DNA of 64,000 bases from Flavobacterium lindanitolerans (lineage in GTDB: Bacteria > Bacteroidota > Bacteroidia > Flavobacteriales > Flavobacteriaceae), in NCBI RefSeq assembly GCF_002846575.1, contig NZ_PJND01000007.1, positions 1,488,001-1,552,000 on the forward strand, given 5' to 3'. Made by a program: the position numbers and the translations under genes. Of the stretch, positions 26,271 through 34,574 are shown one piece after another (position 1 is the stretch's first letter; each line of letters opens with the position of its first letter). The notes under the pieces were generated by a model, which worked only from the letters and a program-made list of their open reading frames with translations, was not told where the DNA came from and did not search any database.

Positions 26271-27128
26271 ATCCCTATAATTGTCTTTTTCAAACAGAAA
26301 AGAGCATATCTTCTGATACAGCATGTCATCATGCATGCTATGTCCCAGGCCTTTGGTTTCTATAAAGACGGCTTCTTTCCAGGAACTTACTATTTTTTTA
26401 GCTTCCTCAAAGGAAACCACATCATCATCAATATCATGGGCTATGAGCCCTTTTATTTTAATTTTCGAGCCAAATACCTTTCCGGAAAATTCTTCAATTT
26501 TAATTTTGAAATGTTCCATAAAATGGTTCTCAATCATGCTGATGGCTTTTAGATTCAGGCTCAGCAATTTTGCATAATTTAAAACCAAAGTCTGTAAATC
26601 AGAAGGAGCGCCCAATAAAACTAATTTTTCTACGGCCTTATTCTGATAAAGGTGTTGGTAGTATAGGGAAGTGGCCCCACCCATGGAATGTCCTACTAAA
26701 AATTGCGGTTTGTATTTTTCAACCACTACGTTTACAAACTCGGCATATCGGGGCACATTAAATTCTCTTCCTGATGACAAGCCGTGAGCCGGCGCATCCA
26801 GGGCAATAATTGTGCTGCCGCTTTCTTTCAAATAAGGGAGAAAGTTTTCCCAACGCGAAGCATTGCTCTCCCATCCGTGCACAAGTAATACATAGGTGTC
26901 ATTACCTTCCCAAATATATACCGGGAATTGGTGTTCGTGAAGGTTTAGGATTTCTGTTTTGGCATTTTTCAGTACATCCGGCATCTGATTTGAGAAAAGC
27001 TTTCCTGTTCTTGGCTCGCTAAAAAACTTATAGGCCAGTTGTGACGCTTTCTTTGGAAATACGTAACTGAGCAGGTTGATATACAATCCTACAGATTTGG
27101 CGAGAAGAAAATTGCTTATCTTTTTCAT
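26253..27128 (-). CDS. Alpha/beta hydrolase
   Basis: The 291-residue protein has the alpha/beta-hydrolase fold. An oxyanion-region HGW motif is in LLVHGWESNASRW, the nucleophile elbow is GHSMGG, and a late Asp (DIDDDVVS) and His (GLGHSMHD) complete a likely triad. The N-terminal ~25 residues are hydrophobic (AKSVGLYINLLSYVF), possibly a membrane-associating segment without a clear cleavage site. Substrate and pathway are unknown; esterase or lipase-like activity is the best guess. The gene begins directly after the terminator of the upstream gene and is probably expressed alone. Confidence 0.85.
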   Translation of the reverse strand: MKKISNFLLAKSVGLYINLLSYVFPKKASQLAYKFFSEPRTGKLFSNQMPDVLKNAKTEILNLHEHQFPVYIWEGNDTYVLLVHGWESNASRWENFLPYLKESGSTIIALDAPAHGLSSGREFNVPRYAEFVNVVVEKYKPQFLVGHSMGGATSLYYQHLYQNKAVEKLVLLGAPSDLQTLVLNYAKLLSLNLKAISMIENHFMEHFKIKIEEFSGKVFGSKIKIKGLIAHDIDDDVVSFEEAKKIVSSWKEAVFIETKGLGHSMHDDMLYQKICSFLFEKDNYRDKKRAS

Positions 27129-27157
27129 AAAAAAAAGTCCCGATGATTATCGGGACT
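27129..27157 (-). terminator. Terminator of the NIF3/zinc-ribbon-family operon
   Basis: A 9-bp stem AGTCCCGAT/ATCGGGACT (27136-27144 and 27149-27157) is followed on the minus strand by eight T residues. It ends one nucleotide before the hydrolase gene starts. Confidence 0.85.
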
Positions 27158-27165
27158 AAATATAT

Positions 27166-27945
27166 CTAGAATTGTGAAAATAATTTCTCCATTTTCTCTT
27201 TTTCTTCATCAGCTAAGGCTGCATCAACCAGGATTCTTCCTGAATGCTCATCTGTAATTACTTTTTTACGGGAAGCAATTTCCATTTGAGTTTGTGGTGG
27301 AATCGTGAAGAAAGAACCTGCAGAAGCACCTCTTTCGATTGAAACTACTGCCAATCCGTTGCGAACGCTTCCTCTGATTCTCTTGTAAGCCTGCAATAAT
27401 CTTTCTTCGATTAAAGCTTCATATTCAGCTGATTTTTCAGTAAGGAAGATTTCTTCTTTTTCTGTTTCAGACATGATAGCTTCCAATTCTGATTTTTTGT
27501 GTTTTAGGTGAGCCGATTTTGCTTCTAATTTTTCTTTAGAATCAGCAATTACCTGCTTTTTGTGCTCAATAGAAGCTTTCATTTCCTTGATTTGCTTTTC
27601 AGCCAATTGAATTTCAAGCTCCTGGAATTCTACCTCTTTAGTCAAAGAGTTGAATTCTCTGTTATTGCGAACGGTTTCTTGTTGTTTTGTGTATTTTTTG
27701 ATGGCTTCCTTATGCTCGTCGATAGCATTCTTTTTTCCTTTTATCTGCTCTTCGATAACTTCCAGGTCATTTTTTAATTTGTCAAGACGTGTGCTCAAGC
27801 CAGCCACTTCATCTTCTAAATCTTCTACTTCTAAAGGCAATTCACCTCTAACATTTCTGATTTCGTCAATTCTTGAGTCGATTAGCTGTAGGTCATAAAT
27901 CGCTCTTAACTTGTCTTCAACACTCAATTCTTTTGTAGTCGCCAT
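27166..27945 (-). CDS. Zinc-ribbon-family coiled-coil protein lacking the zinc-binding cysteines
   Basis: The 259-residue protein is mostly a long coiled coil (about residues 20-185, many E/K/L heptads). A short C-terminal domain follows, of the C4-type zinc-ribbon family (COG1579-like; GSVRNGLAVVSIERG...IPPQTQMEIASRKKVI...SGRILVD). The family normally carries two CxxC pairs here. In this protein the corresponding positions read ASAGSFF and TDEHSG, with no Cys at all, so zinc binding is lost. The gene lies 3 nt downstream of the NIF3-family gene in one operon, a pairing conserved widely in bacteria. Its role is not established. Confidence 0.85.
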   Translation of the reverse strand: MATTKELSVEDKLRAIYDLQLIDSRIDEIRNVRGELPLEVEDLEDEVAGLSTRLDKLKNDLEVIEEQIKGKKNAIDEHKEAIKKYTKQQETVRNNREFNSLTKEVEFQELEIQLAEKQIKEMKASIEHKKQVIADSKEKLEAKSAHLKHKKSELEAIMSETEKEEIFLTEKSAEYEALIEERLLQAYKRIRGSVRNGLAVVSIERGASAGSFFTIPPQTQMEIASRKKVITDEHSGRILVDAALADEEKEKMEKLFSQF

Positions 27946-27948
27946 ATT

Positions 27949-29043
27949 TTATAAGTACTTAACTGGATTTGTATTTTCTTCTGATAAAATGATTGCAAAA
28001 TTAGGAATTTTTTTCGTAAGATAATCAACTATATAATTTTTTGTATAGCGTTCGCTTTCATAATGCCCAATATCGGCTAAAAGTAATTGATTTTCAGCTT
28101 CGTAGAACTGATGGTATTTAAAATCGGCAGTCAAAAATGCATCGGCACCGGCCTGTATGGCCTTTTTAATGGCGAAACTTCCCGAACCACCAAGTACTGC
28201 CACTTTTTTAATTGGTTTTCCCAAATATTCCGAATGTCGGATTCCGTCCGCTTTCATTTTGTTTTTTACGAACAGCAGGAAATCTTTTTCCGGCATTTCA
28301 GTTTCCAATTCGCCAATCATTCCCAGGCCTATGTTTTGGTGGCTGTTTTTCAGGTCGTAGATTTCATAGGCAACCTCTTCATAGACATGGTTGGAAAACA
28401 AGGCTTTCAGAATTTTACTTTGCAGGTGTTTTTCAAAAGTGACTTCTATTTTTATTTCGGTATTTTCCACAAATTCACCACGTTCTCCAATTTCAGGGTT
28501 ACTGTTTTCGTTGCCCTGGTAGCTGCCAATTCCCTGCGTATTGAAACTGCAGTTTTCATAATTTCCAATGCTTCCGGCTCCGGCATCGAATAAAGCATTT
28601 CGCAATTTTTGATGGTTTTCAGGAATCGTATAAGTAACTAATTTTTGGATGAAGTTTTCCTTTGGAACCAGAATTTTGGTGTTCTGCAGCCCTAAAGCAT
28701 CACAAAAAATTTTGTTTACCCCGTTTTGATGGTTGTCTAAAGCAGTGTGTACGGCATAAATTGCAATATCATTTTTGATGGCTTTCAATACGGCGCGTTC
28801 AACATAATTTTTGCCCGTAATTTTCTTTAGCCCCGAAAATAAAATAGGATGGAAGCAAACAACCATATTGCACTTTTTTGAAATGGCTTCGTCAATCACA
28901 TTTTCTAAGGCATCATGGCAGACCAGGATTCCTGTGGTTTCGTCTTCCGGATTTCCTACGAGTAGGCCAACATTGTCAAAATCTTCAGCATAGGCCAGCG
29001 GTGCCATGGTTTCTATAACGGAAATTACTTCTTTTATTTTCAT
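27949..29043 (-). CDS. NIF3-like dinuclear metal-centre protein
   Basis: The 364-residue protein belongs to the NIF3/YbgI (GTP cyclohydrolase I type 2 homologue) family, which forms hexamers with a two-metal site. Metal ligands are visible in VCFHPILFSG (His of the HP motif), AIYAVHTALDNHQNGVN and near the C-terminus DIGHYESE. The longer middle insert (about residues 125-240) is the PII-like domain seen in the larger family members. The biochemical role is not settled. It is the first gene of a two-gene operon with the coiled-coil protein. Confidence 0.92.
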   Translation of the reverse strand: MKIKEVISVIETMAPLAYAEDFDNVGLLVGNPEDETTGILVCHDALENVIDEAISKKCNMVVCFHPILFSGLKKITGKNYVERAVLKAIKNDIAIYAVHTALDNHQNGVNKIFCDALGLQNTKILVPKENFIQKLVTYTIPENHQKLRNALFDAGAGSIGNYENCSFNTQGIGSYQGNENSNPEIGERGEFVENTEIKIEVTFEKHLQSKILKALFSNHVYEEVAYEIYDLKNSHQNIGLGMIGELETEMPEKDFLLFVKNKMKADGIRHSEYLGKPIKKVAVLGGSGSFAIKKAIQAGADAFLTADFKYHQFYEAENQLLLADIGHYESERYTKNYIVDYLTKKIPNFAIILSEENTNPVKYL

Positions 29044-29133
29044 AACTTTAAACGAAATTTTATCAATCTGAGGTGATTTGTTTTAAGGCTTTGGCTGTAA
29101 AAAGCCTTTTAAACTCGAATTTGCTTTATGTTT

Positions 29134-29141
29134 CAAAGATA
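29134..29141 (-). promoter_or_regulatory. Putative -7 element TATCTTTG of the NIF3 operon
   Basis: On the minus strand this reads TATCTTTG, 90 nt upstream of the NIF3-family start. No good -33 element was seen; the far side is the start of lpxK. Confidence 0.5.
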
Positions 29142-29161
29142 AAATATTATATTTTCGTACT

Positions 29162-30184
29162 ATGATGTTACTACGAAAAATACTTCTTCCTTTTTCTGTT
29201 CTGTACGGATTAATAACAAGCATTAGGAATTTTCTTTTTGACAAGGGAATACTTAAATCCTATTCATTTGACCTTCCTGTTATTGCTGTAGGCAATCTTA
29301 GTGTAGGCGGAACGGGTAAAACACCTTTGATTGAATATTTAATTCGTTTGCTTTCTCCGGAATATCAAGTGGCTACCTTGAGCCGGGGCTATAAACGAAA
29401 ATCAGAAGGATTTGTTTTAGCCGATGAAAATTCTGATGCTGCCCTTTTAGGAGATGAGCCTTTCCAGTTTTATAAAAAATTCCCCAATATTAATGTGGCT
29501 GTAGATGCAGACAGGAAAAATGGTATTGAACGGCTTTTGGAAATTACCCGGCCGGAAATCATTTTGCTGGATGATGCCTATCAGCACCGGAAAGTCAGGG
29601 CGGGATTTTATATTTTGCTCACAGCTTATGGTGATTTGTATGTGGATGATTTCATATTACCGGCAGGAAATCTGCGTGAAGGTAGAAGTGGGGCAGAACG
29701 GGCGGGAATCATTGTGGTTACAAAATGTCCGTCCAATCTTTCGGCAAAGGAGCAATATGATATTAAGCGGAAATTAAAAATAGATTTGGACCAAAAATTA
29801 TGCTTTACGACCATAGCCTATGATACGTTTGTTTTTTCCGAAGAAAGCCAGCTTGCCGTTTCCGAAATAAAGGATGTTGATAAATTACTTTTGGCAGGAA
29901 TAGCCAAACCCGAACCGTTTTTCGCATATTTGCAAAGCGATAACGATGTAGTCATGACTTTTCCGGACCATCATCATTTTACGGAAAAAGATATTGCAGA
30001 AATAAAAATTAAAGCACAAGACAAAAAAATCATTACAACCGAAAAAGATTTTGTCCGATTAAAAGGAAAACTACCGGACAGCCAGCTTTTCTATCTTCCA
30101 ATAAAGAGCGATTTCATATCCGGAGGTGATGATTTTGATAAAACAATTTTAAATTATGTGGGAAAAAGTTCAAGAAACCGTTAA
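29162..30184 (+). CDS. lpxK: Tetraacyldisaccharide 4'-kinase
   Basis: LpxK adds the 4'-phosphate to the lipid A disaccharide precursor at the inner face of the inner membrane. The 340 residues fit. A hydrophobic N-terminal helix precedes the P-loop NLSVGGTGKTP (about 42-52). Also present are LSRGY, GDEP, the DDAYQHR block and the late VTTEKD-like block IITTEKDFVRLK. The start is ATG 29162; a second ATG follows immediately. A weak -7-like TATTTTCG ends 4 nt before the ATG. The last 29 nt overlap the start of punA in another frame, indicating co-transcription. Confidence 0.95.
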   Translation: MMLLRKILLPFSVLYGLITSIRNFLFDKGILKSYSFDLPVIAVGNLSVGGTGKTPLIEYLIRLLSPEYQVATLSRGYKRKSEGFVLADENSDAALLGDEPFQFYKKFPNINVAVDADRKNGIERLLEITRPEIILLDDAYQHRKVRAGFYILLTAYGDLYVDDFILPAGNLREGRSGAERAGIIVVTKCPSNLSAKEQYDIKRKLKIDLDQKLCFTTIAYDTFVFSEESQLAVSEIKDVDKLLLAGIAKPEPFFAYLQSDNDVVMTFPDHHHFTEKDIAEIKIKAQDKKIITTEKDFVRLKGKLPDSQLFYLPIKSDFISGGDDFDKTILNYVGKSSRNR

Positions 30185-30968
30185 TTATATAAAGTCAAAA
30201 ACCAATTTTTCACCGGAATATGGGGTTATACTAGGCTCCGGACTTGGCGGTTTTACAGAAGATATCCAGATTGAGTTTACATTGCCTTACAGTGAAATTC
30301 CTAATTTTCCTGTTTCAACCGTTCAGGGCCATAAAGGGGCTTTGGTTTTTGGAACCATTGGCAGTAAAAAAGTAGTTGCCATGCAGGGGCGTTTCCACTT
30401 TTACGAAGGTTACGACATGAAAGAAGTGACTTTTCCTGTGCGAGTGATGAAATATCTGGGCGTACAGCGATTGGTTGTTTCCAATGCTTCCGGAGGTGTG
30501 AATCCTTTTTACAAGGTTGGAGATATTGTAGTAATTTACGACCATATCAACATGATGCCGGAACATCCGTTAAGAGGCCATAACGATGAAAGATTTGGGC
30601 CAAGATTTGTGAACATGAGTGAGCCTTATTCAAGAGACTTAATCAATAAGGCCAAGGCAATTGCCATTGAGCTGAATATTGAAGTAAAAGACGGAATTTA
30701 TTACGGACTTCAGGGGCCAACGTTTGAAACGCTTTCAGAATACAGAATGGTAAAAATCTTAGGTGCTGATTGTGTTGGGATGTCGACCGTACCGGAAGTT
30801 ATAGTAGCACGTCATATGGATATGGAATGCTTTGGAATTTCTGTCATTACAGATATGGGCGATGAACATAATATCGACTCTGTTTCCCATAGCGAAGTGC
30901 TTGAAGCAGCCAAAAAGGCGGAGCCAAAAGTGAGAACGCTTATCAGGGAATTGATTTCAAGAAATTAA
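30156..30968 (+). CDS. punA: Purine-nucleoside phosphorylase
   Basis: This enzyme splits purine nucleosides with phosphate to base and ribose 1-phosphate in purine salvage. The 270 residues and motifs identify the trimeric class: ILGSGLGGF (phosphate-binding Ser), QGRFHFYEGY, SNASGGVNP and GADCVGMSTVPEVIVARH. The ATG at 30156 lies inside the end of lpxK (29-nt overlap), and MWEKVQETVNYI is the expected N-terminus. The stop is followed after 3 nt by the inverted-repeat-bounded element. Confidence 0.96.
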   Translation: MWEKVQETVNYIKSKTNFSPEYGVILGSGLGGFTEDIQIEFTLPYSEIPNFPVSTVQGHKGALVFGTIGSKKVVAMQGRFHFYEGYDMKEVTFPVRVMKYLGVQRLVVSNASGGVNPFYKVGDIVVIYDHINMMPEHPLRGHNDERFGPRFVNMSEPYSRDLINKAKAIAIELNIEVKDGIYYGLQGPTFETLSEYRMVKILGADCVGMSTVPEVIVARHMDMECFGISVITDMGDEHNIDSVSHSEVLEAAKKAEPKVRTLIRELISRN

Positions 30969-31018
30969 TCTTAAATGACTATCGGTTATTTTATACGAAA
31001 TCAAAGAATAGTGGATTT

Positions 31019-31055
31019 AGCCACAGATTAAAATGATTAAGCAGATTTAAAGAAT
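31019..31055. repeat. AGCCACAGATTA-type dispersed repeat, copy 1
   Basis: AGCCACAGATTA is followed by AATGATTAAGCAGATTT. Related copies lie at 42679, 57834 and 59019. Consensus: AGCC(A/G)CAGATTA, 0-2 nt, ATGATTA/G, then CAGATTT. Confidence 0.8.
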
Positions 31056-31123
31056 CCATATAAAATAAAAGTAAATTCGAAAAAGGCTCACTTTCATAAA
31101 TTTTTCTTTGATAAGACTTAATG

Positions 31124-31182
31124 CTTTGCGGCTCTGCGCCTTTGCGTGAAATAATTGCTCGCAAAGGCGCAGAGCCGCAAAG
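31124..31182. repeat. Perfect 23-bp palindromic hairpin repeat (GCGCCTTTGCG family), copy 1
   Basis: The two arms (31124-31146 and 31160-31182) are exact reverse complements across 23 bp, with a 13-nt AT-rich loop. The core is GCGCCTTTGCG/CGCAAAGGCGC. There is no T run, so it is not a standard terminator. It follows the AGCCACAGATTA repeat by about 70 nt, as it also does at 42726 and 59119. Confidence 0.85.
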
Positions 31183-31322
31183 TTCTTAATAATAGAAATT
31201 GAACGTTACCTACATTATAGCGTGAATTTCTTAAATCAGCGATTAAAATAAAATCGCTGTGAACCGATAGTATCAAAGTCAATTTTACTTTATCTGTATA
31301 CACTTCCCGATAGTCATTTAGT

Positions 31323-33500
31323 CTAGCTCATTGACTCAGCAATAACCCTGTAAAAAACGTCCGGATTAAAAGGTTTGGTGATTACATCGGTCATGCCAAA
31401 TGAAAGAAGCATTTCCCTGTTTTCATTCAGTGAAATAGCCGTGAGGGCTATGATTGGTGTCTTTTTGTCAAATTTCCGGATACTTTGAGTGGCAATGGTT
31501 CCGTTTATGCCGGGAAGATGCACGTCCATTAACACAAGGTCGTATTTGTTTTCTCTGACAGCCTCTATGGCATCTTCTCCGTTGTCAACGATTTCGCATT
31601 GAATTTGCTTCTTTTCCAGCATTTTCCGGGTAACCATCTGGTTGATTTTATTGTCTTCAACCAGCAGTACTTTTTTATCGACAAAATCAGAATCGTTTGT
31701 GAAAAGTTTTAGGGATTCTTTGTTTTCGATTCCCTTTTCCAGTTCGAGGCTGAAATTGAAATTAGAACCTTTGGAAATGGTGCTTTCTAATTTGATGGTA
31801 CCGCCCAATAAAGAAACCAATCGTTTTACAATGGCCAGCCCAAGACCGGTTCCTCCATATTTTCTGTTGATTTCAACGGAACCTTGCGAAAAGCTTTCGA
31901 AAATAACCTCTTGTTTTTCAGCTGGTATTCCGATACCCGTATCTACGATTTCAAAATAAATATTTTGTCTGGTTTCTGTCTCTCCCAAAAGTTTGGCACG
32001 GACAATAACGGTTCCGTTTTCCGTAAATTTGAGGGCATTGTTAATCAGATTCATAAAAATCTGGGAAAGCTTTGTAGGGTCGCCCGAAAATGAAGTGTTG
32101 ATTTCCGGATCTATTTCCAATCCGAAATCAATATTATTCTGGCTGGCAATCTCTTTTAATGAGTTTTGGATGTCTGTCAAAAGCTGCCTTAGATTGAAAC
32201 AGATGTTTTCAATTTCTATATTGTTGGATTCAATCCTGTTGATTTCCAGGATTTCATTGATGAATGTCAGTAGATAGTTTCCTGAAAATTTAAGCGATTT
32301 CAGATATTCGATTTGGGATTTTTTCGGATTTTCTTCAATCAGCAAATGCGTAATGCCGTTAATGGCGTTTAATGGCGTTCTGAGCTCATGGCTTACGGTA
32401 GATAAGAATTCGGCTCTGGCCTGTGATGCTTTTTCGGCCTTGTCTTTGGCGATTTCAAGCTCCGTATTTTTTTCCTGCAGCTGTTTGTTCGTCCTGTTTC
32501 GGATAATGTTGTTTTTGTAGAGTGACAAACTCAAAAGCGAAAGAATCGTTATGAGGGCAATGCTCAACACGCTGGTGAGTTTGGACACCTTAATTAATTT
32601 TTTCTGCTCCCGGTTTTCTTTATCCTTCTGCTTGATGGTTTTCATCTGCTCGCTTTCCTTAAATTTTTCGAAAGCTTCTGCGCCAATTTTTTGACTGTTG
32701 AGCCTTAGGATAGAATCTTTTAGTGCCAGGTGTTTTTTCAGATAGATAAACGAATTGTCAATATCCATCATTTTCTCATAGGTTTCACTAATCAGTTTCA
32801 GGATTTTTGACTTCTGTTCGAAGTTGTCGCTTTTGGCATTTAAATCCAGTGCCCGTCTTAGATAATTCAAGGCCAGATTATTTCGGCCGGCTTCAAATTC
32901 AATAGCACCCATCTGATATAAAGCTTCGGCTTTGGTCTTGAAACTGTCATTATTGTCGGGTTTTGCAATAATGGAATTAAAGATAGTGGCTGCCAACTGG
33001 GTTTTGCCCTTGGCTTTGTACAGGATTCCTTTCTGAAGATTCAGTAATTCTTTTGCATCCGGAATGTCAATGGTTTCATAAATGACATTTGCCTTATCAA
33101 AATAAATTTCGGCTACACCATATTTTCCTTTTTCCATATAACATAACCCGAGATTGTAATAGCAATAGGCCTGTTCTGTAGAGGGTTCGAGGTCGTTATA
33201 GAGTGAGATGCTGCGCACATAGGTTTCGATAGCGTCATCATACTTTTTAAGTTCGAAATAAATACTTCCTAAAAAAGTGTAGGCATTTGCTTCCTGTTCT
33301 TTGTTCCCTTTTTTCTGTGAGACTTCAATGGCATTTTGAGAACTTTCCAACGCATTCTGGTAATTATTTATCTTTAGGTTGAAGTTGGCCAGCTGAATAT
33401 AATAGTCAACACTATCGATTTTTTCAGACATAAGTTTGTCATGCTGTGCGGGTAACAGCGTTGAAAAAAGAAGAATAAAGAAAAGTGGTAAATGCTTCAT
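31323..33500 (-). CDS. Hybrid sensor histidine kinase/response regulator with periplasmic TPR sensor
   Basis: The 725-residue protein has a signal-anchor (residues 1-18, LLPAQ). A TPR region spans about 30-260 (EANAYTFLGSIYFELKKYDDAIETY, QAYCYYNLGLCYMEKGKYGVAEIY). A coiled coil and one transmembrane helix (about 308-328) follow. HisKA has the phosphoacceptor His near residue 370 (STVSHELRTPLN). The HATPase domain has an N box (MNLINNALKFT), G1 (DTGIGIP) and G2 (GGTGLGLAIVK). The C-terminal receiver has its Asp near 659 (LMDVHLPG). Autophosphorylation and transfer to its own receiver are expected; no separate output regulator lies beside it. The signal is unknown. It follows gapA on the same strand, 30 nt downstream. 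Confidence 0.93.
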   Translation of the reverse strand: MKHLPLFFILLFSTLLPAQHDKLMSEKIDSVDYYIQLANFNLKINNYQNALESSQNAIEVSQKKGNKEQEANAYTFLGSIYFELKKYDDAIETYVRSISLYNDLEPSTEQAYCYYNLGLCYMEKGKYGVAEIYFDKANVIYETIDIPDAKELLNLQKGILYKAKGKTQLAATIFNSIIAKPDNNDSFKTKAEALYQMGAIEFEAGRNNLALNYLRRALDLNAKSDNFEQKSKILKLISETYEKMMDIDNSFIYLKKHLALKDSILRLNSQKIGAEAFEKFKESEQMKTIKQKDKENREQKKLIKVSKLTSVLSIALITILSLLSLSLYKNNIIRNRTNKQLQEKNTELEIAKDKAEKASQARAEFLSTVSHELRTPLNAINGITHLLIEENPKKSQIEYLKSLKFSGNYLLTFINEILEINRIESNNIEIENICFNLRQLLTDIQNSLKEIASQNNIDFGLEIDPEINTSFSGDPTKLSQIFMNLINNALKFTENGTVIVRAKLLGETETRQNIYFEIVDTGIGIPAEKQEVIFESFSQGSVEINRKYGGTGLGLAIVKRLVSLLGGTIKLESTISKGSNFNFSLELEKGIENKESLKLFTNDSDFVDKKVLLVEDNKINQMVTRKMLEKKQIQCEIVDNGEDAIEAVRENKYDLVLMDVHLPGINGTIATQSIRKFDKKTPIIALTAISLNENREMLLSFGMTDVITKPFNPDVFYRVIAESMS

Positions 33501-33530
33501 TCTAAAACCCTTGATAAAGGATAAAAGTAG

Positions 33531-34532
33531 CTATTTCTTATTTGTTAATAAAATTAAATCGACAAGGCGCGAAGAATATCCGATTTCGTTATCATACCAC
33601 CCTACAACCTTTACCATTTTGTCAATTACCGAGGTGAGTTGCGAATCAAATAAACAGGAATTTCGGTTACCTAAAATGTCTACAGAAACGATTGGGTCTT
33701 CTGTATAGGCCATGATTCCGTTGAACTGGTTTTGACAGGCCTGTTGGAACGCTTTGTTGATTTCTTCGATGGTGACTTCACGCTTCACATAACAGGTAAT
33801 GTCTGTTAGTGAGCCATCCGGAACAGGAACGCGAATACCGCTTCCTCCAATTTTACCATCCAGTTCAGGAAATATTTTTGTCAGTGCTTTGGCGGCTCCG
33901 GTTGTTGTAGGAACAATGGATTGGGCCGCGCCACGCGCTCTTCTAAGGTCTTTATGAGGCTGGTCGTGCAGGCTTTGGTCTGTTGTGTAAGAGTGTACGG
34001 TAGTGATATAGGCCTGCTCAATGCCACATAAGTCATTAATGACCTTTATCATAGGAGCTGCATTGTTTGTCGTACAGCTTGCATTCGAGATGATTTTTTC
34101 GGTGCCGTCCAGTATGTGTTCGTTAACACCTAAAACTACGGTCTTGATTTTATCGGTTTCTGAAGGAGCAGACAGGATTACTTTTTTGGCACCAACCAGA
34201 ATGTGGAGATTGATGTCTTCAAAAGTTTTATATTTTCCTGTAGCTTCTATGACAACATCAATAGCCAGCGATTTCCAATCCAGATTTGAAATACTTCTTT
34301 CATGAAAAAACGGATAGGGTTTTCCGTCAATAATGATATTGTCCTGGTCAAAAGAACATTCAAATGGCAATACGCCGTGAATGCTATCGTATTTAATGAG
34401 ATGTGACATTGTTCGGTTGTCTGCAATGTCGTTGATGGCCGCAACTTCAATGGTTGGGTGGTTAAGCAGTAAGCGGAATAAATTTCTTCCGATTCTGCCA
34501 AATCCATTAATGGCAATCCTGGTTTTAGTCAT
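33531..34532 (-). CDS. gapA: Glyceraldehyde-3-phosphate dehydrogenase, type I
   Basis: GAPDH oxidises glyceraldehyde 3-phosphate to 1,3-bisphosphoglycerate with NAD in glycolysis, or the reverse in gluconeogenesis. The 333 residues match. The NAD-binding GFGRIGRN (about 8-15) and the Asp in INDIAD favour NAD over NADP. The nucleophile Cys lies near residue 150 in SNASCTTNN, and the active-site His is in TTVHSYT. The usual second cysteine four residues after the nucleophile is Asn. The C-terminal WYDNEIGYS is normal. It is followed closely by the TPR kinase gene. A second GAPDH may exist elsewhere, so this one could be glycolytic or gluconeogenic. Confidence 0.95.
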   Translation of the reverse strand: MTKTRIAINGFGRIGRNLFRLLLNHPTIEVAAINDIADNRTMSHLIKYDSIHGVLPFECSFDQDNIIIDGKPYPFFHERSISNLDWKSLAIDVVIEATGKYKTFEDINLHILVGAKKVILSAPSETDKIKTVVLGVNEHILDGTEKIISNASCTTNNAAPMIKVINDLCGIEQAYITTVHSYTTDQSLHDQPHKDLRRARGAAQSIVPTTTGAAKALTKIFPELDGKIGGSGIRVPVPDGSLTDITCYVKREVTIEEINKAFQQACQNQFNGIMAYTEDPIVSVDILGNRNSCLFDSQLTSVIDKMVKVVGWYDNEIGYSSRLVDLILLTNKK

Positions 34533-34574
34533 TGGTATGGTCAGTTTCTAAAAGTCAAACTGTAAACTTACAAT

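Larger units (their letters stand above)
30972..31320. repeat. 349-bp intergenic element with perfect 14-bp terminal inverted repeats
   Basis: The gap between the convergent punA and TPR-kinase genes is filled by one structure. TAAATGACTATCGG (30972-30985) and its exact reverse complement (31307-31320) bound it, 3 nt and 2 nt from the two stop codons. Inside, in order, are the AGCCACAGATTA repeat (31019-31055), the 23-bp perfect palindrome (31124-31182), and a CAGCGATT/AATCGCTG hairpin (31237-31259). A further partial copy of the end sequence (AACCGATAG, 31262-31270) follows. There is no credible gene. It could be a MITE-like element starting and ending in TA, or a split bidirectional terminator into which repeats were inserted. 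Confidence 0.7.

Noticed and set aside
31124..31182. Rho-independent terminator
   Set aside because: The 23-bp perfect palindrome has a 13-nt loop and no T run on either strand, and it recurs at unrelated sites, so it is treated as a repeat.
31118..31303. Short open frame of about 60 codons on the minus strand
   Set aside because: It lies within the palindrome and repeat element and has no protein-like signal.
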